Part shown: piece after piece, positions 1 through 10,984 of the stretch | Layout of the letters: every line of letters begins with the position of its first letter | Numbering within the stretch: the first letter of the stretch is position 1 | Assembly: GCA_026545225.1 (NCBI GenBank) | Contig: CM048846.1 | Coordinates: 84,337,270-84,401,269, forward strand | From: Cornus controversa | Taxonomy: Eukaryota > Streptophyta > Magnoliopsida > Cornales > Cornaceae | DNA: 64,000 nucleotides | Direction of reading: 5' to 3' | The notes under the pieces: generated by a model | Seen by the model: the letters and a program-made list of their open reading frames with translations, nothing else | What the model was told of the DNA's origin: nothing | Databases searched by the model: none | Program-made: the position numbers and the translations under genes

Positions 1-604
1 TTGATAGGGGTCTCTATAAACTCTTATCAGTTAGCTTATAGCGAACCTTGGAACTCATTTTGCATGCACACAAGAATATAAAGCGTTTTCATCATAATGC
101 ACATCTTGTACTTGTTATCATATCTTCCTTCCTTAACCGAACTCTTCATAATGATTCTTGGTAAAACATAAAATGAATTTACTTGAGTGGGTATATATAT
201 ATATATATATATGATCAAAGTCCAAACAGCTGAGGATGAGTTCATGATTACATAGCGCCGCATAAAACACCATAACTTGTATGCAACAAATGCATTACTG
301 CGCAAGCCGTTTCAATTCTGTTACATTCTATCATAAAATTCGTTCTTTGAACCATCCTCATCGCTATAATTCATTAACAAACCACAAGTTGACATACTAT
401 ACATTAAACCCTCGTTCAAAACCCATTATCCAGATCCACTTAAAACCAATAATCTCATAACAAATTCCAACAGAGTCAATTCAACCGGATCAAAACCAAC
501 CAAAAAAAATATAGCAATTCAATCAAATTCAACCTAAATTACACAATCCAACCAGAAAAAAACACACATTTATATGTATATATAAATGAGATGAAGACAC
601 TCAC
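1..604 (-). other. Start of intron 1 of the syntaxin gene
   Basis: AT-rich non-coding sequence directly downstream of the exon 1 donor on the minus strand. It includes a TA dinucleotide run at about 192-212. No acceptor followed by the expected next syntaxin residues is visible, so the intron is at least 600 bp and continues past the left edge. Confidence 0.7.
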
Positions 605-792
605 AGCTTCTCACGGAGTTCAGGCGTATCCTTGGGAGTTCCAAGGGTATTGACGAGCCTCTGGAACGTAGAGACCGCTGTGTTGATCTGAAATATACCC
701 GAAGCAACGGCTTGTGTTGGGTCTTGTTTGCCATTGGTAAAGCCTCGTCTTGAAGCCAAAGGACGACCCGCTTCAAGATCCTGAAAGCTCAT
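605..792 (-). CDS. SYP22: SYP22-like syntaxin (Qa-SNARE), first coding exon, partial gene
   Basis: Minus-strand exon coding for about 62 residues, starting MSFQDLEAG and ending TPKDTPELREKL. This is the N-terminus of plant SYP2-class syntaxins (SYP21/PEP12, SYP22/VAM3, SYP23), Qa-SNAREs that mediate fusion at the prevacuolar compartment and vacuole. The TQAVASGIFQINT and FQRLVNTLGTPKD stretches are closer to SYP22 than to SYP21, from my knowledge of the family. I chose the ATG at 792-790 because MSFQDLE is the family start; the reading frame opens further upstream only through a non-ATG codon. The exon ends inside a Leu codon at a GTGAG donor (604-603), so phase 2 continues in an exon outside the window. 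The Habc, SNARE and C-terminal membrane segments are not here. Identification is firm; the exact SYP2 member is less so. Confidence 0.88.
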
Positions 793-1670
793 ATCTCTCA
801 ACCCTAACAATTATCGAATTATATATGTGTGTGCGCGTATAATTGTAGAGAGAGAAAATTGCAAAACCCCTGGATGGCTGGACTTGGGGTTGGAGGGTGT
901 GGGAAAATCCAGCAAGTGATCGGAAGGTGGAATGTTGGGTTAGGCAAGATGGAGCTGAAAAGTGGGCGATGATCGAGGAGGGTAGGAGAATCAACGGAGG
1001 AGAGAGAGAATCAAATTGACGAGAGAGAAGATGGAACTCCAAAGGGGCTCAAATCATTTGACACACTTGGAATTGGAGATAGCTGCCGGCACGTCAAGTG
1101 GCCTAGATTTGCGACACGTGTACTGTAACTGTGGTTGGAATCATGGAGGAGATGCAAACCGTGGCTTTTAAAAAGCCATGTTTCATAGCCGTCGCATTTA
1201 AAACAACACGAATTTTTACTTCAAATTTTCACTGTTAATTCGAAATTATACCACTTTTAATTCAAAATATTATCGAAATAAAATTAATTGTAATAATTAT
1301 CATTTGAAATAAAATAAAACATGTTTCAGTAAATAATTACATGCAAGTCCTCCACTATTAAATATTGATAAGTAGCCTCAAAAAAATTACCGTAAATAAT
1401 ATCACACCTAAGGCATACTTATTTTTGTATTCTTTGAATAACATCATTGTATCAAATTCTTGTATAAGAAATTTTTTAAAATAATAATTTTTTTAATATA
1501 AAATATTTTACTAATATGCCCCAGCTAAGTTTTAGTTATCAAATTTATTTAAATTGCTTCAAGGCCACATTAATTCTCTCTTGTGGAGAGTGTGGACTGC
1601 ATATCAAGTGTTTGTTCCCATAACTTTAATTATATCAACTCAAAATAGATCAAATAGAAGATCTAAAATA
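793..1670 (-). promoter_or_regulatory. 5' UTR and upstream region of the syntaxin gene
   Basis: About 793-1050 (minus strand) is pyrimidine-rich with CTCTCTC tracts, as is common in plant 5' leaders. Reading frames here are open by chance and have no family features. From about 1050 to 1670 the sequence becomes AT-rich intergenic DNA, ending at the copia insertion. No unambiguous TATA box or transcription start could be assigned, so the UTR/promoter split is an estimate. Confidence 0.45.
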
Positions 1671-1920
1671 TAAAGAAGATCTTAATACACGATATTTATG
1701 GTGAAACACCGAATGAATATTTTCATTTATTATCATTAACTATATATAGGAGTTCGTACAACAAACTATCCAGAATATCAGGAAAATATCTCAACGATTG
1801 TTATGAGATAATATCTACACTATCTAGAAATTAACAAAAGTTTGTTACAATAAATATCTATATATTATTTAAATAGTTTATCAAATCTTTATATATATTC
1901 TAGATATGCGTATCCTATTA
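1671..1920 (-). repeat. 3' LTR of copia-1
   Basis: The 250-bp LTR lying after the purine tract in element orientation. It matches the copy at 6187-6436 with no difference that I can see. The left flank is AAATA, half of the target duplication. Confidence 0.96.
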
Positions 1921-1935
1921 CTCCCCTTCAAACTT
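1921..1935 (-). other. Polypurine tract of copia-1
   Basis: In element sense the sequence AAGTTTGAAGGGGAG immediately precedes the 3' LTR. It is the expected RNase H-resistant primer for plus-strand synthesis and overlaps the last codons of the polyprotein. Confidence 0.85.
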
Positions 1936-4900
1936 GGCGTGGGATGGGATTAACCGAAAGTCCAAGTTTGCTTTTAAGTCGATCAAAAAGTGTTCGGGAA
2001 AGAGGCTTAGTAAATATATCAGCGAGCTGCTCAGAGGAAGGAACAAATCTCGTTGTAAGGGTGCCCAGAGAAACTTTCTCACGTACAAAGTGATAATCAA
2101 TGGCGATATGTTTTGTTCGAGCATGAAACACTGGATTTACAGACATGTGAAGAGCTGATAGATTATCACAGAAGAGAATCTGAGGCTTGTGTTGATAAAT
2201 CCCAATGTCACGAAGAATAAAGGAAAGCCAAGTTAATTCAGCTGTTGTCGATGCCATAGCCCTATATTCTGCTTCAGCACTTGATCGAGAGACTGTAGGT
2301 TGCTTTTTAGCACTCCAAGAGATGCAATTAGAACCCAAGAAAGTACAGTAGCCAGTGGTGGAACGTCTCGTAGTCGGGCAACCAGCCCAATCTGCATCGG
2401 AGAATGCATATAGGTCTAGACTGCTATTCTTAATAATGCGAAGACCCATTGAAAGCGTGCCTTTCACATATCTGAGAATTCTTTTTACCATCTGAAAATG
2501 AGCATTTGTAGGAGCATGCATGTGTTGACAAACAGTATTAACCGCATAACATAGATCAGGCCGAGTAAGAGTTAGATATTGAAGAGTACCTACAATTTTT
2601 CTGTATTTTGTGACATCAGGATATGCGGTATCTCTATTGGCAATAATCGCTTGTTTTGACGCCATCGGAGTGGCAATGGGTTTACAGTCTGCCATGTGTG
2701 TGCTATGCAGTAAATCAGTCATATATTTAGACTGAGATAGAAAAATCCCACCATTAAACGACTGAACCTGTACGCCTAAAAAATAGTTCAGTTGACCAAG
2801 GTCTGTTATGGAGAACTCAGCGCCCAGTTGTACGATAAATTCATCCAATAAATTAGATGGGCTTCCTGTTAGGACTATATCATCAACGTAAACCAGTAAA
2901 ATCATGATATGATCACCGTTATTAAACACAAAAAGAGATGAATCAGCCGGACTACATTGAAAACCATAGTCAATAATAAAAGAGCTAAAACGATCAAACC
3001 AGGCCCGTGGAGCTTGTTTTAGGCCATATAATGACCGATTTAATTGACAAACATGATTCGGCATATGAGTGTTTTCAAAACCTGGTGGTTGGTCCATAAA
3101 AACAGTTGTGTCAAGATGCCCATGAAGAAAGGCATTTTTAACATCAAGTTGGCGAAGACTCCATCCTTTTACTGTAGCAACAGTGAGAATTGTTCGAATA
3201 GTTCCTGGTTTGATAACCGGGCTGAATGTCTCAATGAAATCAACACCTTCTTGTTGATTGTATCCTTTTGCGACAAGTCGGGCTTTCAACCTATCCAATG
3301 ACCCATTAGATTTGAGTTTTGTTTTAAAAACCCATCGACATCCAATTACATTCATATGAGGTAATCGTGGGACAAGAATCCAAGTCTGATTTTGATGTAG
3401 GGCTTGCATTTCATCAACCATGGCTGCATGCCAACCTGGGTGGTTTAAAGCACTTTTTATTGTTTTTGGCTCAGGTGGAATGACTGGTGTGGTTAACGTA
3501 AGGGCATATTTAGGATTGGGTTTGGTAATACCAGCTTGACTACGGGTAGTCATGGAATGTATGGTATTAGTAGTTGGTAGGTGAGATGTATCAGGTTGTT
3601 GTGTATGTATTGTGGGAATAGGTAAGTTGGTTTCAATTTGTTGCAGAATTGGGATTGGAGTGGAAAGTGGTGTTTCAAGTGGGGAAGAGAAAGAAGGATT
3701 TACAGGTTGATGGTTAAAAAGTCGTGCATGATTTGGATCGATGGTTGGGGATAAGTGGGTAATTGTGGTTGTATTATTTGGTAGAATAGAGGTGGACAAC
3801 CAGTCAGGAAGGGTGGTGTTGTCAATGGGGTTAGGAATTGGTTGTGAAGGTTGTTGAAATGGAAAAGAGCGTTCATCAAAGACAACATGTCGAGATATGT
3901 AGACACGGCCTTTTGGAAGATGGAGGCAACGATATCCTTTGTGTTTATCACTATAGCCCATGAAAACACAGGGGAGGGATCTTGGTTCAAGTTTATCTGT
4001 TGTGTAGGAGCGAAGGTATGGGTAACATTGGCAACCAAAGATTCGTAGGAAATTATAAGAAGGTTGTTTGTTATGAAGGAGATGGTATGGTGTGTTCATG
4101 GCAAGAGAAGGCGACGGTAATCGGTTTATAAGGAATGTGGAGGTAAGGAAGGCTTCCACCCAAAACTTTTTAGGCATAGATGCATGTAGCATCATTGCTA
4201 GCCCTAATTCAACCACATGTCGATGTTTCCTTTCTGCCACACTATTCTGTTCTGGGGTACCTGGACATGATAACTGATGAATGATGCCTTTGTGAAGTAA
4301 ATGATTAATGAATTCCTGCTTCAAAAATTCCCCACCATTATCTGATTGAAACACTTGTATTTCTCTTTGAAATTGTTTCTCAACCATAGCTTGAAACATG
4401 AAAAATACCCTGTAAAAGTCTGATTTCTGTTTAAGAGGATAAATCCATGAAAACCGAGAAAAGTCATCAACAAAAATAGCATAGTAACGAAAGCCCTGAT
4501 TAGATAAAATAGGTGCCGGACCCCATAGGTCGCAATGTATCTTGACAATAGGCGCAGAAGCCCTGTTATTGGAAGGAAAAAATGGTAATTTAGAGCTTTT
4601 GCTTAAAGCACAACTCTGACATAAACCAGACGTCTTTTTATTAACTGAAATAAATTTATGGTATTGCAAATAACTCAGAATTCTAGTCTGGGGATGTCCT
4701 AGCCGTCCATGCCAAGTATCTGCATCTACTACACGAAATCTGTTTGAGAAAAGAGCTTTGACCGTGGCATTCTCCAGAACATATAATCCAGCTTTCTTAC
4801 TCCCCGATGCCAACACTTGATGTGTCGTTTGATCCTTAATAAGAAAACCATGATCATTAAATACGAGATAACATGGATAATCACTTGTAAGTTGAGAGAC

Positions 4901-6091
4901 AGAGATCAGATTCTTCTTTATATTGGGAACAACAAGGACATTGTTTAAAGATAATCGTGAGTCATTAGGAAAAACTCGTGCTTCTCCAATATGCGTGATA
5001 GGTAATTTTTCACCATTACCCACCATAACATGATCAGATCCGATATAAGTTCTGAGATTGGAGAGAATACCTGGATCATCTGTAATGTGTGCCGTGGCAC
5101 CAGTGTCTGGATGCCATTCACTGTCATTGGTTGTATTAAGATGAAGTGTAGCTAGGGCTTGAGGAACTTGGTCATCTTGATAACTGTGATCAAAGCGATG
5201 CCAACATTTAAGAGCATTGTGACCTTTCTTTTTGCAAATCTGGCATTGAAGAAAAGTGGGTGCGTTCTGTCCAGGCTTTGAAATATGTTTTGGTGTTATA
5301 CTTGATTGAAAATTACGGTGGCCATGAGAAGGCTGAGAACTAGCCTGAGTGAAACCGCGTCCTCGTGAGGTAAATGATCCACGTTTGTGCTGGAAGCGTG
5401 AATTAGAATGTTGTCCAACAAATGCAAATGTGGGATTGACATGCTCAGATAATTGAGACTTGTTTCGTAATTCATGACTATGCAGCAATGGAATTAAATC
5501 ATTATAAGAAGGAACAGGAGGCTTAAGCATAGCTGTAGAGAATGATTCATACCGTGGTCCTAGACCATTTAAAAGCCAAAATACCTTTTTCTGATCGGAT
5601 ACTGGTTTGCCAATGGCGTTGAGTTGATCACAAGTTGATTTAAATTCTCTGATGTAGTCATTAAGTGAAGAAGACTCATTTTTCTTCGCTTGAAGTTTGA
5701 GAAGTAATTCAAATTCACGAGCCTGAGAATTTTGTGAATAAGTATTGGATAAAGCCTTCCAAACATCGAACGAAGTGATAAGGCCGACAACAGTCCCGAG
5801 AGCTTCTTCGGAAATAGTAGCCGTGAGCCAAGCTTTAACCAATCTATCTGTGCGTGTCCATGCCGCCAGATCAGGATTAGGCACTTTGCCTGCATTATTG
5901 ACACCATCAATCTCACGTTCAGGTGGTGATGTGTCTCCGGTGATGAAACCAAGAAGATCTTGACTTTCAATCAAAGATAGAACTTGTGTTTCCCACAACA
6001 GATAGTTGGAAGACGTGAGTTTCAGAGATACGAAATTGGCTACATTGAGATTAGCAGGATATGGATATTTTGGAAGTGGAGTTGCAGCCAT
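1928..6091 (-). CDS. Copia gag-pol polyprotein, intact (1387 aa)
   Basis: A single open frame with an ATG start and no stop or frameshift. Domains in order: Gag of the UBN2/retrotran_gag type (about residues 15-215); CCHC zinc knuckle (C283, C286, H291, C296); aspartic protease with the DTG triad at 329-331; GAG-pre-integrase with a WHGRLGH zinc-binding segment; integrase core with HCDLWGP and QSDNGGEF; copia reverse transcriptase with the CRWVFKTK and VYVDDIVL motifs; RNase H with SDADWAGC and SSAEAEYRA; and a C-terminal LADIFTKPL signature. The length is typical of complete plant copia polyproteins. The product would package element RNA, cleave itself, copy RNA to DNA and integrate it. All catalytic motifs I looked for are present. 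The C-terminus reads into the purine tract next to the 3' LTR. Confidence 0.97.
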   Translation of the reverse strand: MAATPLPKYPYPANLNVANFVSLKLTSSNYLLWETQVLSLIESQDLLGFITGDTSPPEREIDGVNNAGKVPNPDLAAWTRTDRLVKAWLTATISEEALGTVVGLITSFDVWKALSNTYSQNSQAREFELLLKLQAKKNESSSLNDYIREFKSTCDQLNAIGKPVSDQKKVFWLLNGLGPRYESFSTAMLKPPVPSYNDLIPLLHSHELRNKSQLSEHVNPTFAFVGQHSNSRFQHKRGSFTSRGRGFTQASSQPSHGHRNFQSSITPKHISKPGQNAPTFLQCQICKKKGHNALKCWHRFDHSYQDDQVPQALATLHLNTTNDSEWHPDTGATAHITDDPGILSNLRTYIGSDHVMVGNGEKLPITHIGEARVFPNDSRLSLNNVLVVPNIKKNLISVSQLTSDYPCYLVFNDHGFLIKDQTTHQVLASGSKKAGLYVLENATVKALFSNRFRVVDADTWHGRLGHPQTRILSYLQYHKFISVNKKTSGLCQSCALSKSSKLPFFPSNNRASAPIVKIHCDLWGPAPILSNQGFRYYAIFVDDFSRFSWIYPLKQKSDFYRVFFMFQAMVEKQFQREIQVFQSDNGGEFLKQEFINHLLHKGIIHQLSCPGTPEQNSVAERKHRHVVELGLAMMLHASMPKKFWVEAFLTSTFLINRLPSPSLAMNTPYHLLHNKQPSYNFLRIFGCQCYPYLRSYTTDKLEPRSLPCVFMGYSDKHKGYRCLHLPKGRVYISRHVVFDERSFPFQQPSQPIPNPIDNTTLPDWLSTSILPNNTTTITHLSPTIDPNHARLFNHQPVNPSFSSPLETPLSTPIPILQQIETNLPIPTIHTQQPDTSHLPTTNTIHSMTTRSQAGITKPNPKYALTLTTPVIPPEPKTIKSALNHPGWHAAMVDEMQALHQNQTWILVPRLPHMNVIGCRWVFKTKLKSNGSLDRLKARLVAKGYNQQEGVDFIETFSPVIKPGTIRTILTVATVKGWSLRQLDVKNAFLHGHLDTTVFMDQPPGFENTHMPNHVCQLNRSLYGLKQAPRAWFDRFSSFIIDYGFQCSPADSSLFVFNNGDHIMILLVYVDDIVLTGSPSNLLDEFIVQLGAEFSITDLGQLNYFLGVQVQSFNGGIFLSQSKYMTDLLHSTHMADCKPIATPMASKQAIIANRDTAYPDVTKYRKIVGTLQYLTLTRPDLCYAVNTVCQHMHAPTNAHFQMVKRILRYVKGTLSMGLRIIKNSSLDLYAFSDADWAGCPTTRRSTTGYCTFLGSNCISWSAKKQPTVSRSSAEAEYRAMASTTAELTWLSFILRDIGIYQHKPQILFCDNLSALHMSVNPVFHARTKHIAIDYHFVREKVSLGTLTTRFVPSSEQLADIFTKPLSRTLFDRLKSKLGLSVNPIPRQV

Positions 6092-6174
6092 TTAATCGAG
6101 AAAATATAATTTGTAACAAGGGGAAAAAAAAAATAATAATTTGAAGATGGATCGTGCTCTTTAAAGCTTTGGAA

Positions 6175-6186
6175 GCTCTGATACCA
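6175..6186 (-). other. Primer binding site of copia-1
   Basis: On the minus strand the 12 bases immediately after the 5' LTR read TGGTATCAGAGC, the usual complement of the initiator methionine tRNA 3' end in plant copia elements. There is no spacer between LTR and site. Reverse transcription would begin here. Confidence 0.93.
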
Positions 6187-6436
6187 TAAAGAAGATCTTA
6201 ATACACGATATTTATGGTGAAACACCGAATGAATATTTTCATTTATTATCATTAACTATATATAGGAGTTCGTACAACAAACTATCCAGAATATCAGGAA
6301 AATATCTCAACGATTGTTATGAGATAATATCTACACTATCTAGAAATTAACAAAAGTTTGTTACAATAAATATCTATATATTATTTAAATAGTTTATCAA
6401 ATCTTTATATATATTCTAGATATGCGTATCCTATTA
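6187..6436 (-). repeat. 5' LTR of copia-1
   Basis: The 250-bp LTR preceding the primer site in element orientation. It carries the promoter for the element RNA. Its outer end abuts the second AAATA target copy at 6437-6441. Confidence 0.96.
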
Positions 6437-7689
6437 AAATATTGGTAAATTAAATCAACTAACATCAAAACTTGAGTTTGTAAACCTATTAGGATCAAGT
6501 GTTTTATACATCTAATAGATAAGAATCACATTAGTAGTTTGCACAATGTAATATTATGGTAATCTCGTTTAATGTATTTCAAACAGATCAACACATTAAC
6601 TTAATGCGAACAATGCCAAAGTACACTAAAACTGTGAACTTGAATGTCATTCAAATCCAATCTTAGTTGTATCATAATTTAAAATATTTTTAAATTATTC
6701 TTCTTGCATTGTACATTAAGTATTTTAAAATATTTTTAAATTATCTTTTTTATATTAAATTTATAAAAATAATTAAAATATAAAACTTGACATGAATGGA
6801 GACCCACCATGGATCATTCAATGCCAATACAATAAATTTTTTTTATTTTATCAAAACTCACGGTTTAAAAAGTTAAATTCCAAGAAAGGACAAATAAAAG
6901 CCACCAAGGGAGTACTTAAATAATAACGAGTTAGTTGATTAAAATATGATGGTGGAGATGGTGTACTGTGAAGAGAAAAAGATGAAAATGAACAAGTGAA
7001 TGTGTATTGTAATAATTGTTCCCGTGGTACTTGATGCTATTAAAAATATCAAAGGAAGCTAAAATATTATTGGGAAATGCTTATAGAGAGTCTACATTAC
7101 ATTTAGAGATGGCAACAACAGGTGGGTTTGGGACCCAACTCATCTCTGTCGCGGTCCCTATTTACTAAAACTTTCTTGATTTTCATTCAAATTGTTTATT
7201 AATGAGGGCATGGACGGGTTTAGGAGAGTACTTTTATAATTATAATTATACATTTTTTTTTAGTTTTTACACTCTTATATGATAAAGTTTATGATAATTT
7301 ATATGTGCACCACTGATAAAATTTGAACAAGTAAAAGGTTATATATATATAACCATACAAGAGAGATTTTGTAAGTGTATAATATATAAAGGTAATATGA
7401 TAAATATATAATATAAACGGGATGAGAGTACCTTTCTCCATCTCCGCCCTGCAACCGCACGAATTTTTCTCTCTTACTCTCATAATCAGTCTAAAGCCAT
7501 TTAGACTCCTCCAAATCCGTCTCAAACAGGTGAGGGCAAGGACGGGTCATTTTGTCATCCCTAATTACATTAAATCTAATCAAATCAAATACTACCTAGA
7601 GTACAACTATGTGAAGCTATATTTATACCAAAGCTAAGAGAGAAATAGTGGTTTGGATACGATCTAGCTTCACCGGCGGAATGTCTATA
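6437..7689. other. AT-rich intergenic DNA
   Basis: No supported gene. The reading frames here are short, low in complexity and without recognisable motifs. Poly-A/T runs and a short TA run near 7341-7352 are present. Confidence 0.6.
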
Positions 7690-8290
7690 TATACTACTAC
7701 TAAAAGAGAGCTATCAATAAGGGAAAAGGCGAAAAAGCGTTAAGCGTTGGAGCGCTGTCCAGTTCCAAATAGATCCTTTAGTTATAAAATAGGAGTACTA
7801 TTCTCTCCAAGGGCAAGGGCTGATGCATAATCTACATCGACTCTGGACTAACATTCAATTGACGCACATGATGTTGTCACGGTAGCTAACCACCAGTCAG
7901 GGGATCTGATCTACCAGAGGGCCTGGAAGATCTTTATTAAAGAGTGAGATCGATCCCAAAAAGCCAAGTCATTGAGTCATTGAGCGGTGCACAGACCTTA
8001 TTTGCATTCGGGTTGAACTGCAACTGGTACCAAATAGGATTGAACTTATTCCACTGGCTCATCAGGCTTAGTAGCAGTCGAGCTCACCCCGTGCTACTTG
8101 ACCTTCTTGATTCCCGGACCAATGCCTTCCAGCTCCTTACCCACCCGGTCGTTCAATTTCTCTATCGTAGGGAGCGCTTGAGGGCATGCTCCTACTAAAG
8201 AAAGGGCTTGAAACCAGTGTGTGCCACCACTCAATGGGAAACTTCCCACTTGTGAAGGCTTCCTACTTCAACTTCTTCTTGTTCATATAA
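7690..8290. other. Possible mitochondrial-DNA-derived insert (NUMT)
   Basis: A patch whose composition differs sharply from its surroundings: mixed bases at clearly higher GC, without the A/T runs seen on both sides. Phrases such as GGGCAAGGGCTGATGC and CTACTAAAGAAAGGGCTTG have the texture of plant mitochondrial intergenic DNA. An 84-residue plus-strand frame (7944-8198) has no family I recognise and may be chance. The assignment rests on texture, not on a recognised gene. A fragment of another transposon is the main alternative. Confidence 0.4.
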
Positions 8291-9995
8291 CAACCTCAAC
8301 TATCTGTTAAAGAATTTATATATTTAAATTATATTATCTCTATCAGCTTAAAATTTTAAAATAAAGGATTGTTAACATGGCATCAGGATATGTGTTTACT
8401 AAAAGGAGGGTAACAAGTGAGCTATTTTAGTTTTTAGAGTAAAGTGTTATTAACACTATCAATTAAAATAATAATTTTTTGAACCAAACAATGAGTAGAA
8501 AATTTTAAATATTGATTGATGCATTTAAATGTTTAATTTGTAAAGTCAATGATTCAAATATGTTGGTGTTGATTAAGCATATGCTCGAAAATTTTGGAAT
8601 GACTGTTTTAGTGTACTCGAATAATTTTCATAGCAATTCTGATGTGACATATAGAACAAAGTTACAAAACCAAATTATCTAAAGTCTAGTTTAGAAAAAG
8701 GAATACAACCATAAAAACTGGCCATAGAAAATTAAGACCAATTTTTATTTTATTTATTTTTGTAATTTTAAGAGGAGACATGTTTATACTAATATACTTA
8801 CTAGACACACATAAAAAAAAATCAAATTATAAAAAGTTAAGTGGAGGCATTTGGCCCCACTGGGCACCATGTGGCTCTGTCACTGAATAAAGTAATTACT
8901 CCAAAAATTTGTTGAAAAGTTTAGTCTCAAAGGATTCAAAATCCCAGCCTCCATACAATTGCCTATACTATATATAATTCACTTGGTGACCCAATTATAG
9001 TGAGTGATCATTGAATGTCCAAAAGAAAACAGAAACTCATTTCGAAATTAATTAGAGTTCTTTTTAATTTATGGAAGTAGTGACGGAAGGAAAAATAAAA
9101 TGAAAGAAAAACAAAACGGAGTATGATTTCTATAGTCTTTGCTCTCATTCTTAAATGAGATTAAAAATTTCAATTTTTTTTTTTACAAAAAAAGAAAAAG
9201 TCTAGAAACATCGAAAAAGGAAACGGATGTGAAGTAATATTAAACATTTTTCCTTACTTTCCTAATGATCTGCTGCATTAATTTTAATCTCTTTTACTTC
9301 TTTTAACCCTTATCTAATAAAATTTTGTAGATTAAGGGATAAATATAGGTGGGGATCGAGAGGAACTATTGATTCGAGCAACCATATTTTTGTTGCTGGT
9401 TAGCATTTATAGCGTATTCAAGCAATGCATAAAGGAGACAAGAATGATGAACAATGCATAATAAGTAGGTAAACAACACACATTCATGGTCACGTGAATT
9501 TTTTTTTATTCTATTTTATTATACATCATGTCTTCTCCAATATATATTTTTTAAAATTATTTTTAATTACTCCAATTTCGTTGTCTTTTACTTTCTATGC
9601 AAATTAATTTTTCTTTTCTTACGAAAGCATCAACCGATCTATGTTCTATGTGTCCATATTACGAGAAATTATATAATGATGATGTGGTATTTCCGAAAAG
9701 TGTAAGTCTTCCATTTCTTTTTTATTGTAGTGAAATTGATAATTTTTAAAAGATATGGAGAGCCCCACATCATCAATACTCCTGGGATATTGTGTAATTT
9801 CTCCCATATCATCTAAACATATTTTATCTTATTTTATCACTAATAGAGGGTACTTTGATTAGTAAATTTATCTTTCTTAGTCACTTCTATCATTTACCTC
9901 ATCATCCTTAATTCATTTACATGACTGAATTGATGTTTTGCTTGTGCTTCTTTGGGTATTCTACAAAAGTTTTTGGGTATTCTACAAAAGTTTTT
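8291..9995. other. AT-rich intergenic DNA
   Basis: No gene supported. The right end contains two tandem copies of a 21-bp unit (TTTTTGGGTATTCTACAAAAG) at about 9953-9995. The last nine bases, AAAGTTTTT, became the target duplication of the next element. Confidence 0.6.
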
Positions 9996-10759
9996 GGGTA
10001 AAATGCTCTAACCACCCCCCAGGTTTCGGTTTATTACTCACGGAGAATACTAATGTCTTTGACTGAAGTCAACCTCCCCAGGTTTGGAAAACTATGCCCT
10101 GACATCCCAAATCAGAGATAATTCCCGTTAAAAACTAACGGTTCAACTGCTTTTACCAATTTACCCTCTTATATTTAATGATATTGTAATTGAACTTGTT
10201 GACGTCATTGATGACATAGACCCCTCCTATACGAAATGACCTAAATACCCTTGATAACAATTTACACTTCACCAATATATAATTATATACCCAGCAACCT
10301 ATATATATATATTACTGTTATATATTTATAGATATATATATTGTTATATATATATTTATATATATACATATATACTGTTTTATATATATATGTGTGTGTG
10401 TGTGTGTGATAACAGTAAGTGTATATATATATGTGTGTGCGTGTGTGTGATAACATTAAGTATATATATATATATATACACTTCTATATTTATATGTATA
10501 TCAATATATCAGTTAGAGAGGGATAGAGTAAATTGAGGGTATAAATGTTCAACTAATTGAGTGTAAAATTGTATATTCAAACAGAAATGGTAGTTTTGGC
10601 ATTTTAACTTTTCAAGTTAGTTGACTTGATGGTCAACTAACATTTAGGGTGTCAGGGCATAGTTTTTCAAACTTAGGGGAGGTTGACCTCAATCAAAGAC
10701 ACTAGTATTCTCCGTGGGTAATAAACCTAAACCTGGGAAGTGGTTAGAGCATTTTACCC
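9996..10759. mobile_element. Non-autonomous Mutator-like (MULE) element, 764 bp
   Basis: Terminal inverted repeats of about 112 bp (left 9996 to ~10110, right ~10645-10759) match at roughly 90% by eye. Both start GGGTAAAATGCTCTAACCA from the outside. Perfect 9-bp direct repeats AAAGTTTTT flank it at 9987-9995 and 10760-10768. Long inverted repeats with a 9-bp duplication are the hallmark of Mutator-like elements. There is no transposase ORF; the interior is AT-rich and contains TA/TG microsatellites. It would depend on a transposase from elsewhere. Confidence 0.9.
10290..10500. repeat. TA/TG microsatellite block inside the MULE
   Basis: Long TATATA and TGTGTG runs. A short unit containing GTGTGTGTGATAACA(G/T)TAAG occurs twice, each time followed by a TATATA run, so the block has partly duplicated in tandem. 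Confidence 0.8.
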
Positions 10760-10984
10760 AAAGTTTTTACTCTTACTCAAAGCTCACAACAAATACTTTC
10801 ACATCATAGCCTAGGGTTGGCAAATTTGGACATTGTACACACAAATTTCGTATTTGAAAATTTAGAAACGAAAAATTAGTAACAAATAATTAATTTTATT
10901 AATTTCAGGAAAATGAGTATGATTCTATGTAAATCTTTACAAAAATAGATAAGATTAGGATTGAGTTATTTAGCATTTTTTTTT

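Larger units (their letters stand above)
1671..6436 (-). mobile_element. Complete young Ty1/copia LTR retrotransposon (copia-1), minus strand
   Basis: A 4766-bp element bounded by two 250-bp LTRs that I read as identical over their whole length. It is flanked by a perfect 5-bp target duplication AAATA (1666-1670 and 6437-6441). In element orientation the order is 5' LTR (6436-6187), methionine-tRNA primer site (6186-6175), one uninterrupted gag-pol ORF (6091-1928), purine tract and 3' LTR (1920-1671). The short LTRs and the Gag style suggest an Ale/Retrofit-like lineage, which is an inference. The termini are unusual: in element sense the LTR begins TAATAGG and ends CTTTA rather than TG...CA. 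Identical LTRs, intact ORF and intact priming sites together indicate a very recent insertion that may still be autonomous. Confidence 0.97.

Noticed and set aside
3044-3301. Plus-strand frames within the copia-1 gag-pol (also near 3851, 4092 and 5745)
   Set aside because: Antisense shadows of an intact, well-identified coding region.
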